Origin: Aeromicrobium piscarium
Lineage (GTDB): Bacteria; Actinomycetota; Actinomycetes; Propionibacteriales; Nocardioidaceae
Length of the DNA: 64,000 bases
NCBI RefSeq assembly: GCF_007421815.1
Contig: NZ_VLNT01000006.1
Coordinates: 57,108-121,107, forward strand
Direction: 5' to 3'
The position numbers and the translations under genes are program-made. The notes below the pieces were generated by a model that searched no databases, was not told the origin of the DNA, and saw only the letters and a list, made by a program, of their open reading frames with translations. Of this stretch, positions 31,355 through 40,399 are shown one piece after another (position 1 is the stretch's first letter; each line of letters starts with the position of its first letter).

Positions 31355-34267
31355 ATGACGGAGACGGTCAGCAACAGCCGAGGATCCGCACGAGGCGGGT
31401 CCCGCAAGCAGGCCAGCAAGGGCCTGACGGTGCAGCGGGTCTACACCACCGAGGGCGTGCACCCCTATGACGAGGTCACCTGGGAGCGCCGCGATGTGGT
31501 GCAGACCAACTGGAAGACCGGCGAGAACGTCTTCGAGCAGCGGGGCGTGGAGTTCCCCGACTTCTGGAGTGTCAACGCCTCCACGATCGTCACCACCAAG
31601 TACTTCCGGGGCGCCGTGGGCACCGAGCAGCGTGAGTCCAGCCTCAAGCAGCTGCTCGACCGCGTCGTGCTCACCTATGCCAAGGCCGGCAAGGAGAACG
31701 GCTACTTCGCCTCCGATGCCGACGCCGAGGTCTTCGAGCACGAGCTCACGTACATGCTCCTGCACCAGATCTTCAGCTTCAACTCCCCGGTGTGGTTCAA
31801 CGTGGGCACGTCCAGCCCGCAACAGGTCAGCGCCTGCTTCATCCTGGCCGTCGACGACTCGATGGACTCGATCCTCAACTGGTACCGCGAGGAGGGCCTG
31901 ATCTTCAAGGGTGGATCCGGCGCCGGCCTCAACCTCTCGCGCATCCGCTCCAGCAAGGAGCTGCTGCGGTCCTCGGGCGGCACCGCCTCGGGTCCGGTCT
32001 CCTTCATGCGTGGCGCCGATGCCTCGGCCGGCACGATCAAGTCCGGTGGTGCAACGCGCCGCGCGGCCAAGATGGTCGTGCTGGACGTCGACCACCCCGA
32101 CATCGTCGAGTTCGTCGAGACCAAGGAGCGCGAGGAGGAGAAGATCCGCGTGCTCCGCGACGCGGGCTTCGACATGGACCTCGGTGGCAGCGACATCACG
32201 AGCGTCCAGTACCAGAACGCCAACAACTCGGTGCGCGTGAGCGACGAGTACATGGAGGCCGTCGAGAACAGCACCGCCTTCGGACTGACCAGCCGCACCA
32301 GCGGCGACGTCATCGAGAGCATCGACGCGCGCGAGCTGTGGGAGAAGATCGCCAAGGCCGCGTGGGCCTGCGCCGACCCCGGCATCCAGTACGACTCCAC
32401 GATCAACGACTGGCACACCACGCCGGAGTCCGGGCGCATCACCGCTTCCAACCCGTGCAGCGAGTACATGCACCTGGACAACTCCAGCTGCAACCTCGCG
32501 AGCCTGAACCTGCTGAAGTTCCTGAACGACGACGGTTCCTTCGCCACCGCGGAGTTCGTCAAGAGCGTCGAGTTGATCATCACCGCGATGGACATCTCAA
32601 TCACCTTCGCGGACTTCCCGACCGAGGCCATCGGCGACACGACGCGCAAGTTCCGCCAGCTCGGCATCGGCTACGCCAACCTCGGCGCGCTGCTGATGGC
32701 CTCGGGCCTGGCCTACGACTCCGACGGTGGGCGCGCGCTCGCCGCGTCGATCACCTCGCTGATGACCGGCACCTCCTACCGCCGCAGCGCCGAGCTCGCG
32801 GGCATCGTCGGCCCCTACGAGGGCTACGCGGCCAACACCGAGCCGCACCAGCGCGTCATGCGCAAGCACCTCGCGGCCAATGACGACATCCGCACCAAGC
32901 ACGCGATGGACATCGCCGTGCAGAAGGAAGCCACCAAGCAGTGGGCCGACAACCTCAAGATCGGTGAGAAGAGCGGCTGGCGTAACGCCCAGGCCTCGGT
33001 GCTCGCGCCCACCGGCACGATCGGCTTCATGATGGACTGCGACACGACGGGCATCGAGCCGGACTTCTCGCTGGTCAAGTTCAAGAAGCTCGTCGGTGGC
33101 GGCTCGTTGCAGGTCGTCAACCAGACCATCCCGGTCGCGCTCAAGCGTCTCGGCTACACCGGCGAGACGATCGAGGCGATCGTCGAGTACATCGCCGAGC
33201 ACGGTCACGTCGTCGACGCTCCGGGCCTGCGCCCCGAGCACTACGAGGTGTTCGACTGCGCCGTCGGTGAGCGGGCCATCAAGCCGATGGGCCACGTGCG
33301 GATGATGGCAGCGGCTCAGCCGTTCCTGTCCGGCGCGATCAGCAAGACCGTCAACCTGCCCGAGACCGCGACCGTCGAGGACATCGCGGACATCTACTTC
33401 CAGGGCTGGAAGCTCGGTCTGAAGGCGCTGGCGGTCTACCGCGACAACTGCAAGGTCGGTCAGCCGCTGTCCAGCCAGAAGGCGCAGGACAAGGCGACGT
33501 CGGCGTCCGCGCAGACCGAGGTCGAGGTCAAGACCGTCGTGGTCGAGAAGCCGATCCGTCGTCGCCTGCCCAAGAAGCGTCAGTCGATCACGACGAGCTT
33601 CAGCGTCGGCGGCGCCGAGGGGTACATGACCTCCGGTGCCCACGAGAACGGTGACCTCGGGGAGCTGTTCCTCAAGCTCGGCAAGCAGGGTTCGACCCTC
33701 GCGGGTGTCATGGACGCGTTCAGCATCGCCGTGTCGATCGGCCTGCAGTACGGGGTTCCGCTGGAGACCTTCGTCAGCAAGTTCACGAACCTCAAGTTCG
33801 AGCCCGCCGGTCTGACCGACGACTCCGATGTCCGGATGGCGCAGTCGATCATGGACTACGTCTTCCGTCGTCTGGCGCTGGACTACCTGGACTTCGACAC
33901 GCGTTCGGCGCTCGGCATCTACTCGGCCGATGAGCGTCAGCGCTACCTCGACACCGGCTCGTACGAGCCCGCTGAGGGAGACGGCAGCACGGCCGCGGAA
34001 CTGGTCAACGAGGCCAGGCCCGCAGCCGAGGCCCAGGTGGCACAGGAGGTCACGGCCGAGTCCGATGTCGACAGCGCCTCCGCGCAGGTGCAGGTCGAGT
34101 CGGCCAAGCCGGCTCCGAGCTCGGCACATACCTCCGCCGAGCTCCTCGAGGAGATCACCGGCGGGGCGATCGACAGCCCGCTCTGCATGACCTGCGGCAC
34201 CAAGATGCGGCCGGCCGGCTCCTGCCACGTGTGCGAGGGCTGCGGCAGCACCAGCGGCTGCAGCTGA
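31355..34267 (+). CDS. nrdJ: vitamin B12-dependent ribonucleotide reductase
   Basis: Class II reductase making dNTP precursors with adenosylcobalamin, so it works with or without oxygen. The 970 residues show FNSPVWFNVGTSSPQQVSACF, GGSGAGLNLSRIR, the active-site ASNPCSEYMHLDNSSCNL, VLAPTGTIGFMMDCDTTGIEP and a C-terminal zinc-type tail, CMTCGTKMRPAGSCHVCEGC, that carries the re-reducing cysteines. ATG 31355 has AGGAG 8 bases upstream; the long open frame before it overlaps nrdR. CACCAGTTGAA is repeated at 31314 and 31329. No cobalamin riboswitch was seen. Confidence 0.95.
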   Translation: MTETVSNSRGSARGGSRKQASKGLTVQRVYTTEGVHPYDEVTWERRDVVQTNWKTGENVFEQRGVEFPDFWSVNASTIVTTKYFRGAVGTEQRESSLKQLLDRVVLTYAKAGKENGYFASDADAEVFEHELTYMLLHQIFSFNSPVWFNVGTSSPQQVSACFILAVDDSMDSILNWYREEGLIFKGGSGAGLNLSRIRSSKELLRSSGGTASGPVSFMRGADASAGTIKSGGATRRAAKMVVLDVDHPDIVEFVETKEREEEKIRVLRDAGFDMDLGGSDITSVQYQNANNSVRVSDEYMEAVENSTAFGLTSRTSGDVIESIDARELWEKIAKAAWACADPGIQYDSTINDWHTTPESGRITASNPCSEYMHLDNSSCNLASLNLLKFLNDDGSFATAEFVKSVELIITAMDISITFADFPTEAIGDTTRKFRQLGIGYANLGALLMASGLAYDSDGGRALAASITSLMTGTSYRRSAELAGIVGPYEGYAANTEPHQRVMRKHLAANDDIRTKHAMDIAVQKEATKQWADNLKIGEKSGWRNAQASVLAPTGTIGFMMDCDTTGIEPDFSLVKFKKLVGGGSLQVVNQTIPVALKRLGYTGETIEAIVEYIAEHGHVVDAPGLRPEHYEVFDCAVGERAIKPMGHVRMMAAAQPFLSGAISKTVNLPETATVEDIADIYFQGWKLGLKALAVYRDNCKVGQPLSSQKAQDKATSASAQTEVEVKTVVVEKPIRRRLPKKRQSITTSFSVGGAEGYMTSGAHENGDLGELFLKLGKQGSTLAGVMDAFSIAVSIGLQYGVPLETFVSKFTNLKFEPAGLTDDSDVRMAQSIMDYVFRRLALDYLDFDTRSALGIYSADERQRYLDTGSYEPAEGDGSTAAELVNEARPAAEAQVAQEVTAESDVDSASAQVQVESAKPAPSSAHTSAELLEEITGGAIDSPLCMTCGTKMRPAGSCHVCEGCGSTSGCS

Positions 34268-34281
34268 TCGCTCGCAGCAGA

Positions 34282-34355
34282 ACCGCGAACGGGAACGGGA
34301 ACGGGAACGGCCGGAGGGTACTCGCCCTCCGGCCGTTCCCGTTCCCGTTCGCGGT
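34282..34355. terminator. 31-bp hairpin built on a hexamer repeat after nrdJ
   Basis: The right arm 34325-34355 pairs fully with the left arm, except for one extra CGGGAA-type hexamer in the left arm (tandem ACGGGA repeats, 34288-34309). The loop is TACTCG. It ends in the stop codon of the convergent flavoprotein gene. The arms differ by one repeat unit, which suggests slippage. Confidence 0.85.
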
Positions 34356-34939
34356 CAGTCGGCGCCGAGGGCGTGGGCGACGTGTGCGAGATGCGTCGCC
34401 ATCGTCCGCCCGGTCTGCGCCGACCATTCGTGCCCTTCGTTGGTCTCGTGGTACTCCGGCCCGGGGCCGGGCCCACGGTTCCAGTAGGTCCAGGACTGGC
34501 CGGGGATCGTGAAGCCGATATCCACGAGGGCGCCGCTGATCCCGCTGATGACATGGTGGGCGCCGTCCTCATTGCCGGTGACCACCACGCCGGCGACCTT
34601 GCCGTAGGCGATCGGCTCACCGTCCGCTCCGGTCTCGGCGATCATCGCGTCGAGGCGCTCCAGCAGCTGCTGGGCATAGGACGAAGGCCTCCCGACCCAC
34701 GTGGGGGTGGCCACGACCAGGATCTGGGCGTCCACGATGGCGTCGTGCACACGCGGCCACTCGTCCTCGCTCGACATTCGTGTCTCCACGCCGTGATCCA
34801 GGCGCAGGTCGGCCAGGCGGAACTCGGTGATCTCGACGCCCTGCTCACGCAGAGCGGAGGCGACGATCTCGGCCAGCTGGGCCGTGTTCGACGCTTCCGG
34901 CGAGGCTTTGAGCGTGCAGTTGACGAATACGGCTCTCAT
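34355..34939 (-). CDS. flavodoxin-like NAD(P)H-dependent FMN reductase
   Basis: A 194-residue flavodoxin-fold protein. The FMN phosphate loop is VFVNCTLKASPEASNT (4-19), the isoalloxazine side ATPTWVGRPSSYAQQLLERLD (about 77-97) and VVVTGNEDGAHHVISGI. It fits the NADPH-dependent FMN reductase or WrbA-related group, which reduces quinones, azo compounds or free flavin. ATG 34939 gives the beta-strand start; no ribosome-binding site is present and TACGTC lies 6 bases upstream, so it may be leaderless. Confidence 0.82.
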   Translation of the reverse strand: MRAVFVNCTLKASPEASNTAQLAEIVASALREQGVEITEFRLADLRLDHGVETRMSSEDEWPRVHDAIVDAQILVVATPTWVGRPSSYAQQLLERLDAMIAETGADGEPIAYGKVAGVVVTGNEDGAHHVISGISGALVDIGFTIPGQSWTYWNRGPGPGPEYHETNEGHEWSAQTGRTMATHLAHVAHALGAD

Positions 34940-35011
34940 GGAGTCGACGTACCCCGTGCGGGCGGCGTTCACACCCGCGTCGGGAGCAGCTGACCCGGGT
35001 ACGCACTCGAC

Positions 35012-36103
35012 ATGGAATCGAGGTGGCGCCACCGCTGGCAGATGTGGCTGCCCCGGCTGGCGATGGCGTTCAAGTCCGCGGCAGCGGCCTCACTGGCCTG
35101 GCTGATCGTGCTGCCCTTCGGGGCGGGGGGACCCGACTACGGCTATTACGCCCCGCTCGGCGCGGTGATCGCGGTGTCGGCTACCGTGGCGCGTTCCTCG
35201 CGGCGGTCGATCCAGACGGTGGCGGCGATCCTGGTCGGCAGCGCGCTCACCGCGGCGGCCGCGTGGATTCTGCCTGAGCCCGGGGTGGTCGTGCTGACGA
35301 TCGTGATCGTCGTCGGCGTCCTCCTCTCCGCGGTGCCGTGGCTGGGCGCCGCCGGGCAGTGGGTGCCGCTCGCGTCCCTCTTCGTCCTCGTCGTCGATCA
35401 GGATGCGCGAGTCGACTACATCGCCTCCTACGCCGGTCTCACAGCGCTCGGAGCGCTGGTCGGCATCGCGATGAACGTCCTCTTCCCACCCTTGCCGCTG
35501 CGATCCCTGGGGCGCGCACTCGAGGACCTGCGGATCACCACGGCCGATCAACTCGAACGACTCTCCGATCGCCTGCGGACCGACCCCGGGGACGAGGAAA
35601 GCGCACCGCCGGAGGTCGCCTTGGACCCGCGTCGCCAGCACGCCCGGCAGCTGGTGACGGAGCTGAACGACGCCCGCCGGGGAAACTGGCGGGCGCGCCA
35701 CTGGACCGGGGATACGGACCGGCAGAGGGAATACGCCGCCGAGCTGCAACGACTGTCGCTGCTCGTCGAGGACCTCCCGCTCGTGGTCGATGCGCGCCAG
35801 TACGAGGATCACTCGCGCCGCGCGCTCGGCCCCGCGCTGCGCCCCCTCGTCGCCGATGCGCTCGGTGACTGCGCCGAGCTGCTGAGATGTGCTGAGTCCC
35901 TGCAGGCCGATCCCACGATCCTGGCCGCCGCGGAACGTTCGGTCGCGCGCCTGGAGGAACGGACACTCGTCGCGGGGGACGACGCAGGCGATCTCTTCAT
36001 CGCCGGGATGGTCGTGACGGTCTTGCGCGACATCGTACGGGCAGCCCGGGCGCATCTCGACGGCGCGAGTGTCCGTTCCTCCGATCAGCGAGGAGGGGGC
36101 TGA
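35012..36103 (+). CDS. FUSC-family aromatic acid exporter-like protein
   Basis: A 363-residue protein with an N-terminal block of about six hydrophobic helices (19-160), including YGYYAPLGAVIAVSATVARSSRRSIQTVAAILVGSAL, and a soluble helical C-terminal half (170-350). This matches FUSC/ArAE-type exporters (AaeB, YgaE-like), which as half-size forms work as multimers. Substrates are unknown. TACGCA lies 6 bases before the ATG. The last 19 bp overlap the end of the convergent helical-protein gene. Confidence 0.78.
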   Translation: MESRWRHRWQMWLPRLAMAFKSAAAASLAWLIVLPFGAGGPDYGYYAPLGAVIAVSATVARSSRRSIQTVAAILVGSALTAAAAWILPEPGVVVLTIVIVVGVLLSAVPWLGAAGQWVPLASLFVLVVDQDARVDYIASYAGLTALGALVGIAMNVLFPPLPLRSLGRALEDLRITTADQLERLSDRLRTDPGDEESAPPEVALDPRRQHARQLVTELNDARRGNWRARHWTGDTDRQREYAAELQRLSLLVEDLPLVVDARQYEDHSRRALGPALRPLVADALGDCAELLRCAESLQADPTILAAAERSVARLEERTLVAGDDAGDLFIAGMVVTVLRDIVRAARAHLDGASVRSSDQRGGG

Positions 36104-36570
36104 CGCCAGCTCAACGCCCGGTGCGCCGCCCGGGCGTGTGCCTCGGTGAGACGGTCGTGCTGGCGCTCAGCGAGCTCGAGAAGCTCCTCGAGACGTGCCG
36201 TGTCGAGCCGCTCGTCACCCGCGGCGATCAGGGCCTGCCAGCCGGCGATCTTCCCGGCGACGGCATCGCGCATCGCCTCCAGATCGACGAGATCCGTCAG
36301 GGGCGTGCGGCGGGTGAGACTCCCGTTCGGCTTCAGCCTCCCGAGCCGCTCGCCCACCTGGGCGAGGGTCATTCCGACGGTCGGGATGGTGGTGTCGGTG
36401 CGGCGGGCGAATTCGCGCAGGTCGCGCTGTTCGGACTCCAGCTCGTCGCGCAGCTCGGTCATCATCGCCCGGGCCGCTGGATCGAGCTGCTGACGGCCGC
36501 GGGCGGCCAACTCGATCCCGGCGGCGGCGCCCACCAGATGTGTACGGAGATAGTGGCTCAGTGGATTCAC
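36085..36570 (-). CDS. helical protein of unknown function
   Basis: A 161-residue, probably all-alpha cytosolic protein starting VNPLSHYLRTHLVGAAAGIELAARGRQ. It alternates charged heptads (ELRDELESEQRDLREFARR, LEELLELAERQHDRLTEAHARAA) and has no cysteine. It looks like a four-helix bundle with ferritin-like or DUF892-like character, but the metal ligands are not evident. GTG 36570 has an AGAGGAGA site. It is divergent from the alcohol dehydrogenase leader. I do not recognise a defined family. Confidence 0.7.
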   Translation of the reverse strand: MNPLSHYLRTHLVGAAAGIELAARGRQQLDPAARAMMTELRDELESEQRDLREFARRTDTTIPTVGMTLAQVGERLGRLKPNGSLTRRTPLTDLVDLEAMRDAVAGKIAGWQALIAAGDERLDTARLEELLELAERQHDRLTEAHARAAHRALSWRQPPPR

Positions 36571-36673
36571 GGGTGTCTCCTCTCGACTCCTGTGGTGTAC
36601 CCCATGAGATGCCCGGTGAATGGGTCGGTGCCGAACTGGGTACGTCCCCCTCAACCTACGAGAGGAGTCGACG

Positions 36674-36718
36674 ATGGACACGATCGACAGCACGAGCCCC
36701 GAGGGTGGTCGCCGATGA
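36674..36718 (+). CDS. 14-codon leader ORF coupled to alcohol dehydrogenase
   Basis: MDTIDSTSPEGGRR, preceded by AGAGGAG. Its TGA (36716-36718) overlaps the dehydrogenase ATG. The main gene lacks a site of its own, so translation is probably handed over from this leader. Confidence 0.5.
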   Translation: MDTIDSTSPEGGRR

Positions 36719-37902
36719 GGGCCGTCACCTGGCAGGGACGCCGCGATGTCCGCGTGGACGAGGTCCCCGATCCGACACTGCGTGGGGCGGGGGAGATCAT
36801 CGTGCAGGTCACGACTACGGGCCTGTGCGGCTCGGACCTGCACCTGTACGAGGTTCTCGGCCCCTTCATGACACCGGGTGATGTCCTCGGCCACGAGACG
36901 ATGGGCGTCGTCGTGGAGAAGAGCCCCGATGTGACCGGTGTCGAGCTCGGCGACCGGGTGGTGGTGCCCTTCCAGATCGCCTGCGGGCACTGTTTCATGT
37001 GCGAGCGGGGTCTGCAGACGCAGTGCGAGGTCACCCAGGTCCGCGAACAGGGCATGGGGGCGGCGCTCTTCGGGTACAGCCAGCTGTACGGCAGCGTGCC
37101 CGGCGGGCAAGCTGAGTACCTGCGCGTGCCACATGCCGACTACGGGCCGATCGTCGTCTCGGGCGATCTTGAGGACGAACGCTATGTGTACCTCTCCGAT
37201 GTGATGCCCACCGCTTGGCAGGCGGTGCAGTACGCCGAGGTCGGCGCCGATCAGACGCTGGCCATCGTGGGCCTGGGACCGATCGGCGACATGGCGGCCC
37301 GGCTGGCGACCCAGGCGGGCATCCGGGTGATCGGCTTCGACCGTGTGCCCGAGCGGCTGGCTCGACTGCGGGACCGGGGGATCGAGGTGGCCGATATCGA
37401 CCGCGCCGATCCTGTCGAGATCGTCCAGGCGGCCACGGGAGGCCGCGGCGCCGACGGTGTCATCGATGCCGTCGGCATGGAGGCGCACGGCTCCACGATC
37501 GCGGAGACCGCGCAGAAGCTCGTGGGATACCTGCCCGGCCCGGTGGCGCGCGCCGCCATGACCAGGGTCAGCGTGGACCGGATGGGCGCCCTCGATCTGT
37601 CTCTCTCGCTCGTGCGCCGCGGCGGCACGGTCTCGCTCTCAGGGGTCTACGCCGGCACGATGGATCCGATGTCGCTGCAGAGCATGTTCGATCGGCAACT
37701 GACGGTGCGGATGGGGCAGGCCAATGTCCGGCGCTGGGTGGACGACCTCCTGCCGCTGGCCGAGGACTCCGCCGATCCACTCGGGCTCGGTTCCTTCGCG
37801 ACCCACCACCTCGACCTCGCGCAGGCGCCCCACGCGTACGACATCTTCCAGCGCAAGGCCGAGGGCGCGGTGAAGGTGTTGTTCCACCCCTTCGGTCAGT
37901 GA
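36715..37902 (+). CDS. zinc-dependent alcohol dehydrogenase (formaldehyde-dehydrogenase-like)
   Basis: A 395-residue medium-chain dehydrogenase. The catalytic zinc region is GLCGSDLHLYEVLGPF (C at about 38) with GHETMGVVVE. The structural-zinc loop CGHCFMCERGLQTQCE has four cysteines, and the NAD fold starts at AIVGLGPIGDMAARLA (about 183). The long insert before the C-terminus resembles glutathione-independent formaldehyde dehydrogenase relatives. The substrate is not known. Its start overlaps a 14-codon leader. A DGxxFQRK-like ending (FQRKAEGAVKVLFHP) is typical of the family. Confidence 0.88.
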   Translation: MRAVTWQGRRDVRVDEVPDPTLRGAGEIIVQVTTTGLCGSDLHLYEVLGPFMTPGDVLGHETMGVVVEKSPDVTGVELGDRVVVPFQIACGHCFMCERGLQTQCEVTQVREQGMGAALFGYSQLYGSVPGGQAEYLRVPHADYGPIVVSGDLEDERYVYLSDVMPTAWQAVQYAEVGADQTLAIVGLGPIGDMAARLATQAGIRVIGFDRVPERLARLRDRGIEVADIDRADPVEIVQAATGGRGADGVIDAVGMEAHGSTIAETAQKLVGYLPGPVARAAMTRVSVDRMGALDLSLSLVRRGGTVSLSGVYAGTMDPMSLQSMFDRQLTVRMGQANVRRWVDDLLPLAEDSADPLGLGSFATHHLDLAQAPHAYDIFQRKAEGAVKVLFHPFGQ

Positions 37903-37952
37903 GCGAGCCCGGTGGGCCGGCACGGGTCGGCCCACCGGTGACCGATCGCGTC

Positions 37953-38954
37953 TCAGAGCGTGCCGTCCGGATGGAGTGGTGGCATTCCCGAGCCGTGTCC
38001 GGCACGTGCTCCCTCGAGCATCTCGGTGACGGCCTGGGCAGCACTGTGCCGTGGCTGCCAGTCGAGTTCCCGGCGCGCTCGCTCGCTGGACATCAGGGGG
38101 AGCGACATCAGGGCGTCGAAGAGGTCCCCGGGCGCACGCACGAGGCGGGCGCGCCAGGCGGCGTCGAGCAGGGCTCGGACCGGGCGAGGCGGGACCTCGA
38201 CCGTGCGAGCGCCGAGGAGTCGCCCCAGGGTCCACCGGTCCACGACATCGTCCGCGGCGATATTGAAGGCGCCCCGGACGGGCCGCTCGACCGCTTCGGC
38301 ATAGGCCTTGGCCAGGTCGCCGGCATGCACGGCCTGCAGACGCAGACCGCGAGGGACCGGCAGCGCCGGGATCCAGCGCGAGTCGAGGAGCCAAGGACGG
38401 ACGAGCGGTCCGGCGAAGATGCGCCGCTGCTCGCTTCCGGCCGACCGCTGGAAGACGAAAGCAGGACGCAGTCGCACCACGCCCGTGTCGGGTCGCGCCT
38501 CCTCGAAGGCGTCCAGGACTCGCTCGGTATAGGCCTTCTCGCGAGCATAGGCGGCCGCGGAGGCGCCATCGGTCCGCCATCGCTCGTCGACGAGGTCATC
38601 ACCTCGGTAGGGGGAGTAGGCGGCGACCGACGAGGCGACGACGACGCGTCCGATGCCCGCCCGCGCGACCGCCTCCAGCACCCGCCGGGTGCCGACCGCA
38701 TTCGCGCTCCAGGTGATCTCGGGCCTATGGGTGGGCTGGAACATCCACGCCAGGTGGACGACGGCATCGGCTCCATCGAGGAGCGGAGCGAGATCGTCAC
38801 GTGAGACATCCGCATCTCGCCATGTGACGGAGCCTCCCGCGGGAACGTCCGGGCGACGACGCGCGATACCGACGACATCGTGCCCGCGCGCGGCTAGCTC
38901 GCGGACGACCGCCGATCCGACATTCCCGGTGGCGCCGATGACGGCCGTCCTCAT
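37953..38954 (-). CDS. NAD-dependent epimerase/dehydratase family protein
   Basis: A 333-residue extended or atypical SDR. The nucleotide loop is VIGATGNVGSAVVREL (5-20), followed by ADAVVHLAWMFQPTHR and VVVASSVAAYSPYRG; AAAYAREKAYTERVL holds the catalytic Tyr-x3-Lys. The C-terminal half, which sets the substrate, is unremarkable. Such proteins act on nucleotide sugars, or as NmrA-like sensors. It ends 50 bp from the convergent dehydrogenase gene. Confidence 0.82.
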   Translation of the reverse strand: MRTAVIGATGNVGSAVVRELAARGHDVVGIARRRPDVPAGGSVTWRDADVSRDDLAPLLDGADAVVHLAWMFQPTHRPEITWSANAVGTRRVLEAVARAGIGRVVVASSVAAYSPYRGDDLVDERWRTDGASAAAYAREKAYTERVLDAFEEARPDTGVVRLRPAFVFQRSAGSEQRRIFAGPLVRPWLLDSRWIPALPVPRGLRLQAVHAGDLAKAYAEAVERPVRGAFNIAADDVVDRWTLGRLLGARTVEVPPRPVRALLDAAWRARLVRAPGDLFDALMSLPLMSSERARRELDWQPRHSAAQAVTEMLEGARAGHGSGMPPLHPDGTL

Positions 38955-39079
38955 CGTGGCTTCCGTCCGAGGACCGCATCGTCGAAGCAGCGAGCTGCGG
39001 AGGTGGGCTGTGACAGATTCATGTCACGGTGGTGCCCCGTGCGGGCTCGGTGAATCGTCGAGCGGGACCGATCGCCCCC

Positions 39080-39298
39080 TCAACGGCGACGCGCCGGTCC
39101 GCGGGCCAGCACCTTATGGGTGCCATCGCACCACGGCGGCCGTGCGGTGCCACCACAGCGGCAGACGGCATTGAACGGCCGCTCGGTCTCTACCTCGTCA
39201 CCCTCTTCGGTGCGGATCACATGGTGTCCCCGCAGGATCATCGGTCCGTTCGGACACAGCAGGATGTCCGGATCGTCGCCGTCAGGCCGCTGGGTCAT
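39080..39298 (-). CDS. CDGSH iron-sulfur domain protein
   Basis: A 72-residue protein with a complete CDGSH motif: C46, C48, T51, P55, C57-D-G-T-H61. This binds a redox-active [2Fe-2S] cluster through three Cys and one His. An N-terminal strand region (LLCPNGPMILRGHHVIRTEEG) is typical of the bacterial MitoNEET-like form. AGGAGG lies 7 bases before the ATG. The gene overlaps the end of the diiron-oxidase gene by 17 bp, so the two are probably made together. Confidence 0.92.
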   Translation of the reverse strand: MTQRPDGDDPDILLCPNGPMILRGHHVIRTEEGDEVETERPFNAVCRCGGTARPPWCDGTHKVLARGPARRR

Positions 39299-40235
39299 CG
39301 CGTTCCTCCTGCTCGCCGATCATGTGGCGCGCATACCGGGCCTCCAGGTCCAGACAGGTCGCCGCGCCGAAGATCACCTGATCGCGCTGGTCCGGCTCTT
39401 CGTTCACGAGGACATCGGCGATGAGCCGGAGAGCGAGCTGCTCGTGGACGGCATCGGCCTCGACGTGCTCGTCGTAGTAGGCCGCCGCCTCCTCGGAAAG
39501 GCCCAGGCGGCGCAAGCCGCGCGCCATCGCCCGGGACGGCAGCGAGCTGGTGGCTTCGAAGGCGGCGAGATGTCCGATGGCGGCCGCCCGCAGCCGCCGG
39601 TGGAGCCCGAAGAGGGACATGGCGTTGTTCAGCTCCAGGATCTGCCAGGGCGTCTCGTCCACATACGCGCCGTACTCGCTGCGGAGGCCCACGGCCTCCA
39701 GCGCGCGGGCGAAGAGCTCATGGTGCAGGCGCCGGGGATCGCCATCCCCGTACTCGTCATACTGCAGAGCCGCCAATGGCGCCTTGGGTCGGGCCTCCAG
39801 CCGGGGGATCACCCAGGCCACCGGATCGGACTCCTTCAGGTGATAGATCGAGCGATGGCGCAGGAGCGTGTGTACCTGCTCGATGGTGGCCTGTCGCTGA
39901 ACGAAACGGGCGAGTGAGGGCGACTCGTCCTGTTCGATGAGCCGCTCGATCGATGTGGAGACCGGATCGTCGCTCGCCGGCCATGAGACGCGGGCCCGTA
40001 GCCGGGCCTCGAAGTCGCGCTCCACGCGGGCCCGTGCCGCCAGCAGCACCGGATCCCATTCGGCGTCCTCGCGCGCATCGTCGAAACCGCGGTAGTGCAG
40101 CTCGTACAGCGTCCACAGCGCGAGCTGCTCATCATCGCGATGCTCGGCCTCGGGCGCATTCGTATCGGGATCATCGCCGCGGAGTGCGTCGACGACCCAC
40201 CGGCTCAGCGCCCCGCGCGGTGTGGGGAGGAGCAT
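39282..40235 (-). CDS. haem-oxygenase-like diiron oxidase (HDO family)
   Basis: A 317-residue helical protein of the iron-containing redox enzyme group. Candidate Fe ligands lie in YELHYRGF (E45, H47), DEYGDGDPRRLHHELF (E161, H171/H172), E227 and YYDEHVEADAVHEQLA (E256, H257, D261, H264, E265). This E/H spacing over three core helices matches HDO enzymes such as UndA, BesC and SznF, which use O2 on fatty acids, amino acids or hydroxyguanidines. The substrate cannot be read from sequence. It overlaps the CDGSH gene downstream and is divergent from a CYP152 P450. Confidence 0.82.
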   Translation of the reverse strand: MLLPTPRGALSRWVVDALRGDDPDTNAPEAEHRDDEQLALWTLYELHYRGFDDAREDAEWDPVLLAARARVERDFEARLRARVSWPASDDPVSTSIERLIEQDESPSLARFVQRQATIEQVHTLLRHRSIYHLKESDPVAWVIPRLEARPKAPLAALQYDEYGDGDPRRLHHELFARALEAVGLRSEYGAYVDETPWQILELNNAMSLFGLHRRLRAAAIGHLAAFEATSSLPSRAMARGLRRLGLSEEAAAYYDEHVEADAVHEQLALRLIADVLVNEEPDQRDQVIFGAATCLDLEARYARHMIGEQEERDDPAA

Positions 40236-40399
40236 GGCGCGCCGCCGTCGGGGAACAGTCGGAGGCCCCGGCCCTGGGACCGGGGCTGCGGGAGGACGAT
40301 CGTACGTCGCATGCGGAGCGTGTACCCCGATCGGCCGCCGGTGAAACGATGGGTGCCTCGCGGTGTATCAATCGGCTCACGACGGGGTACGCGGGGGCT

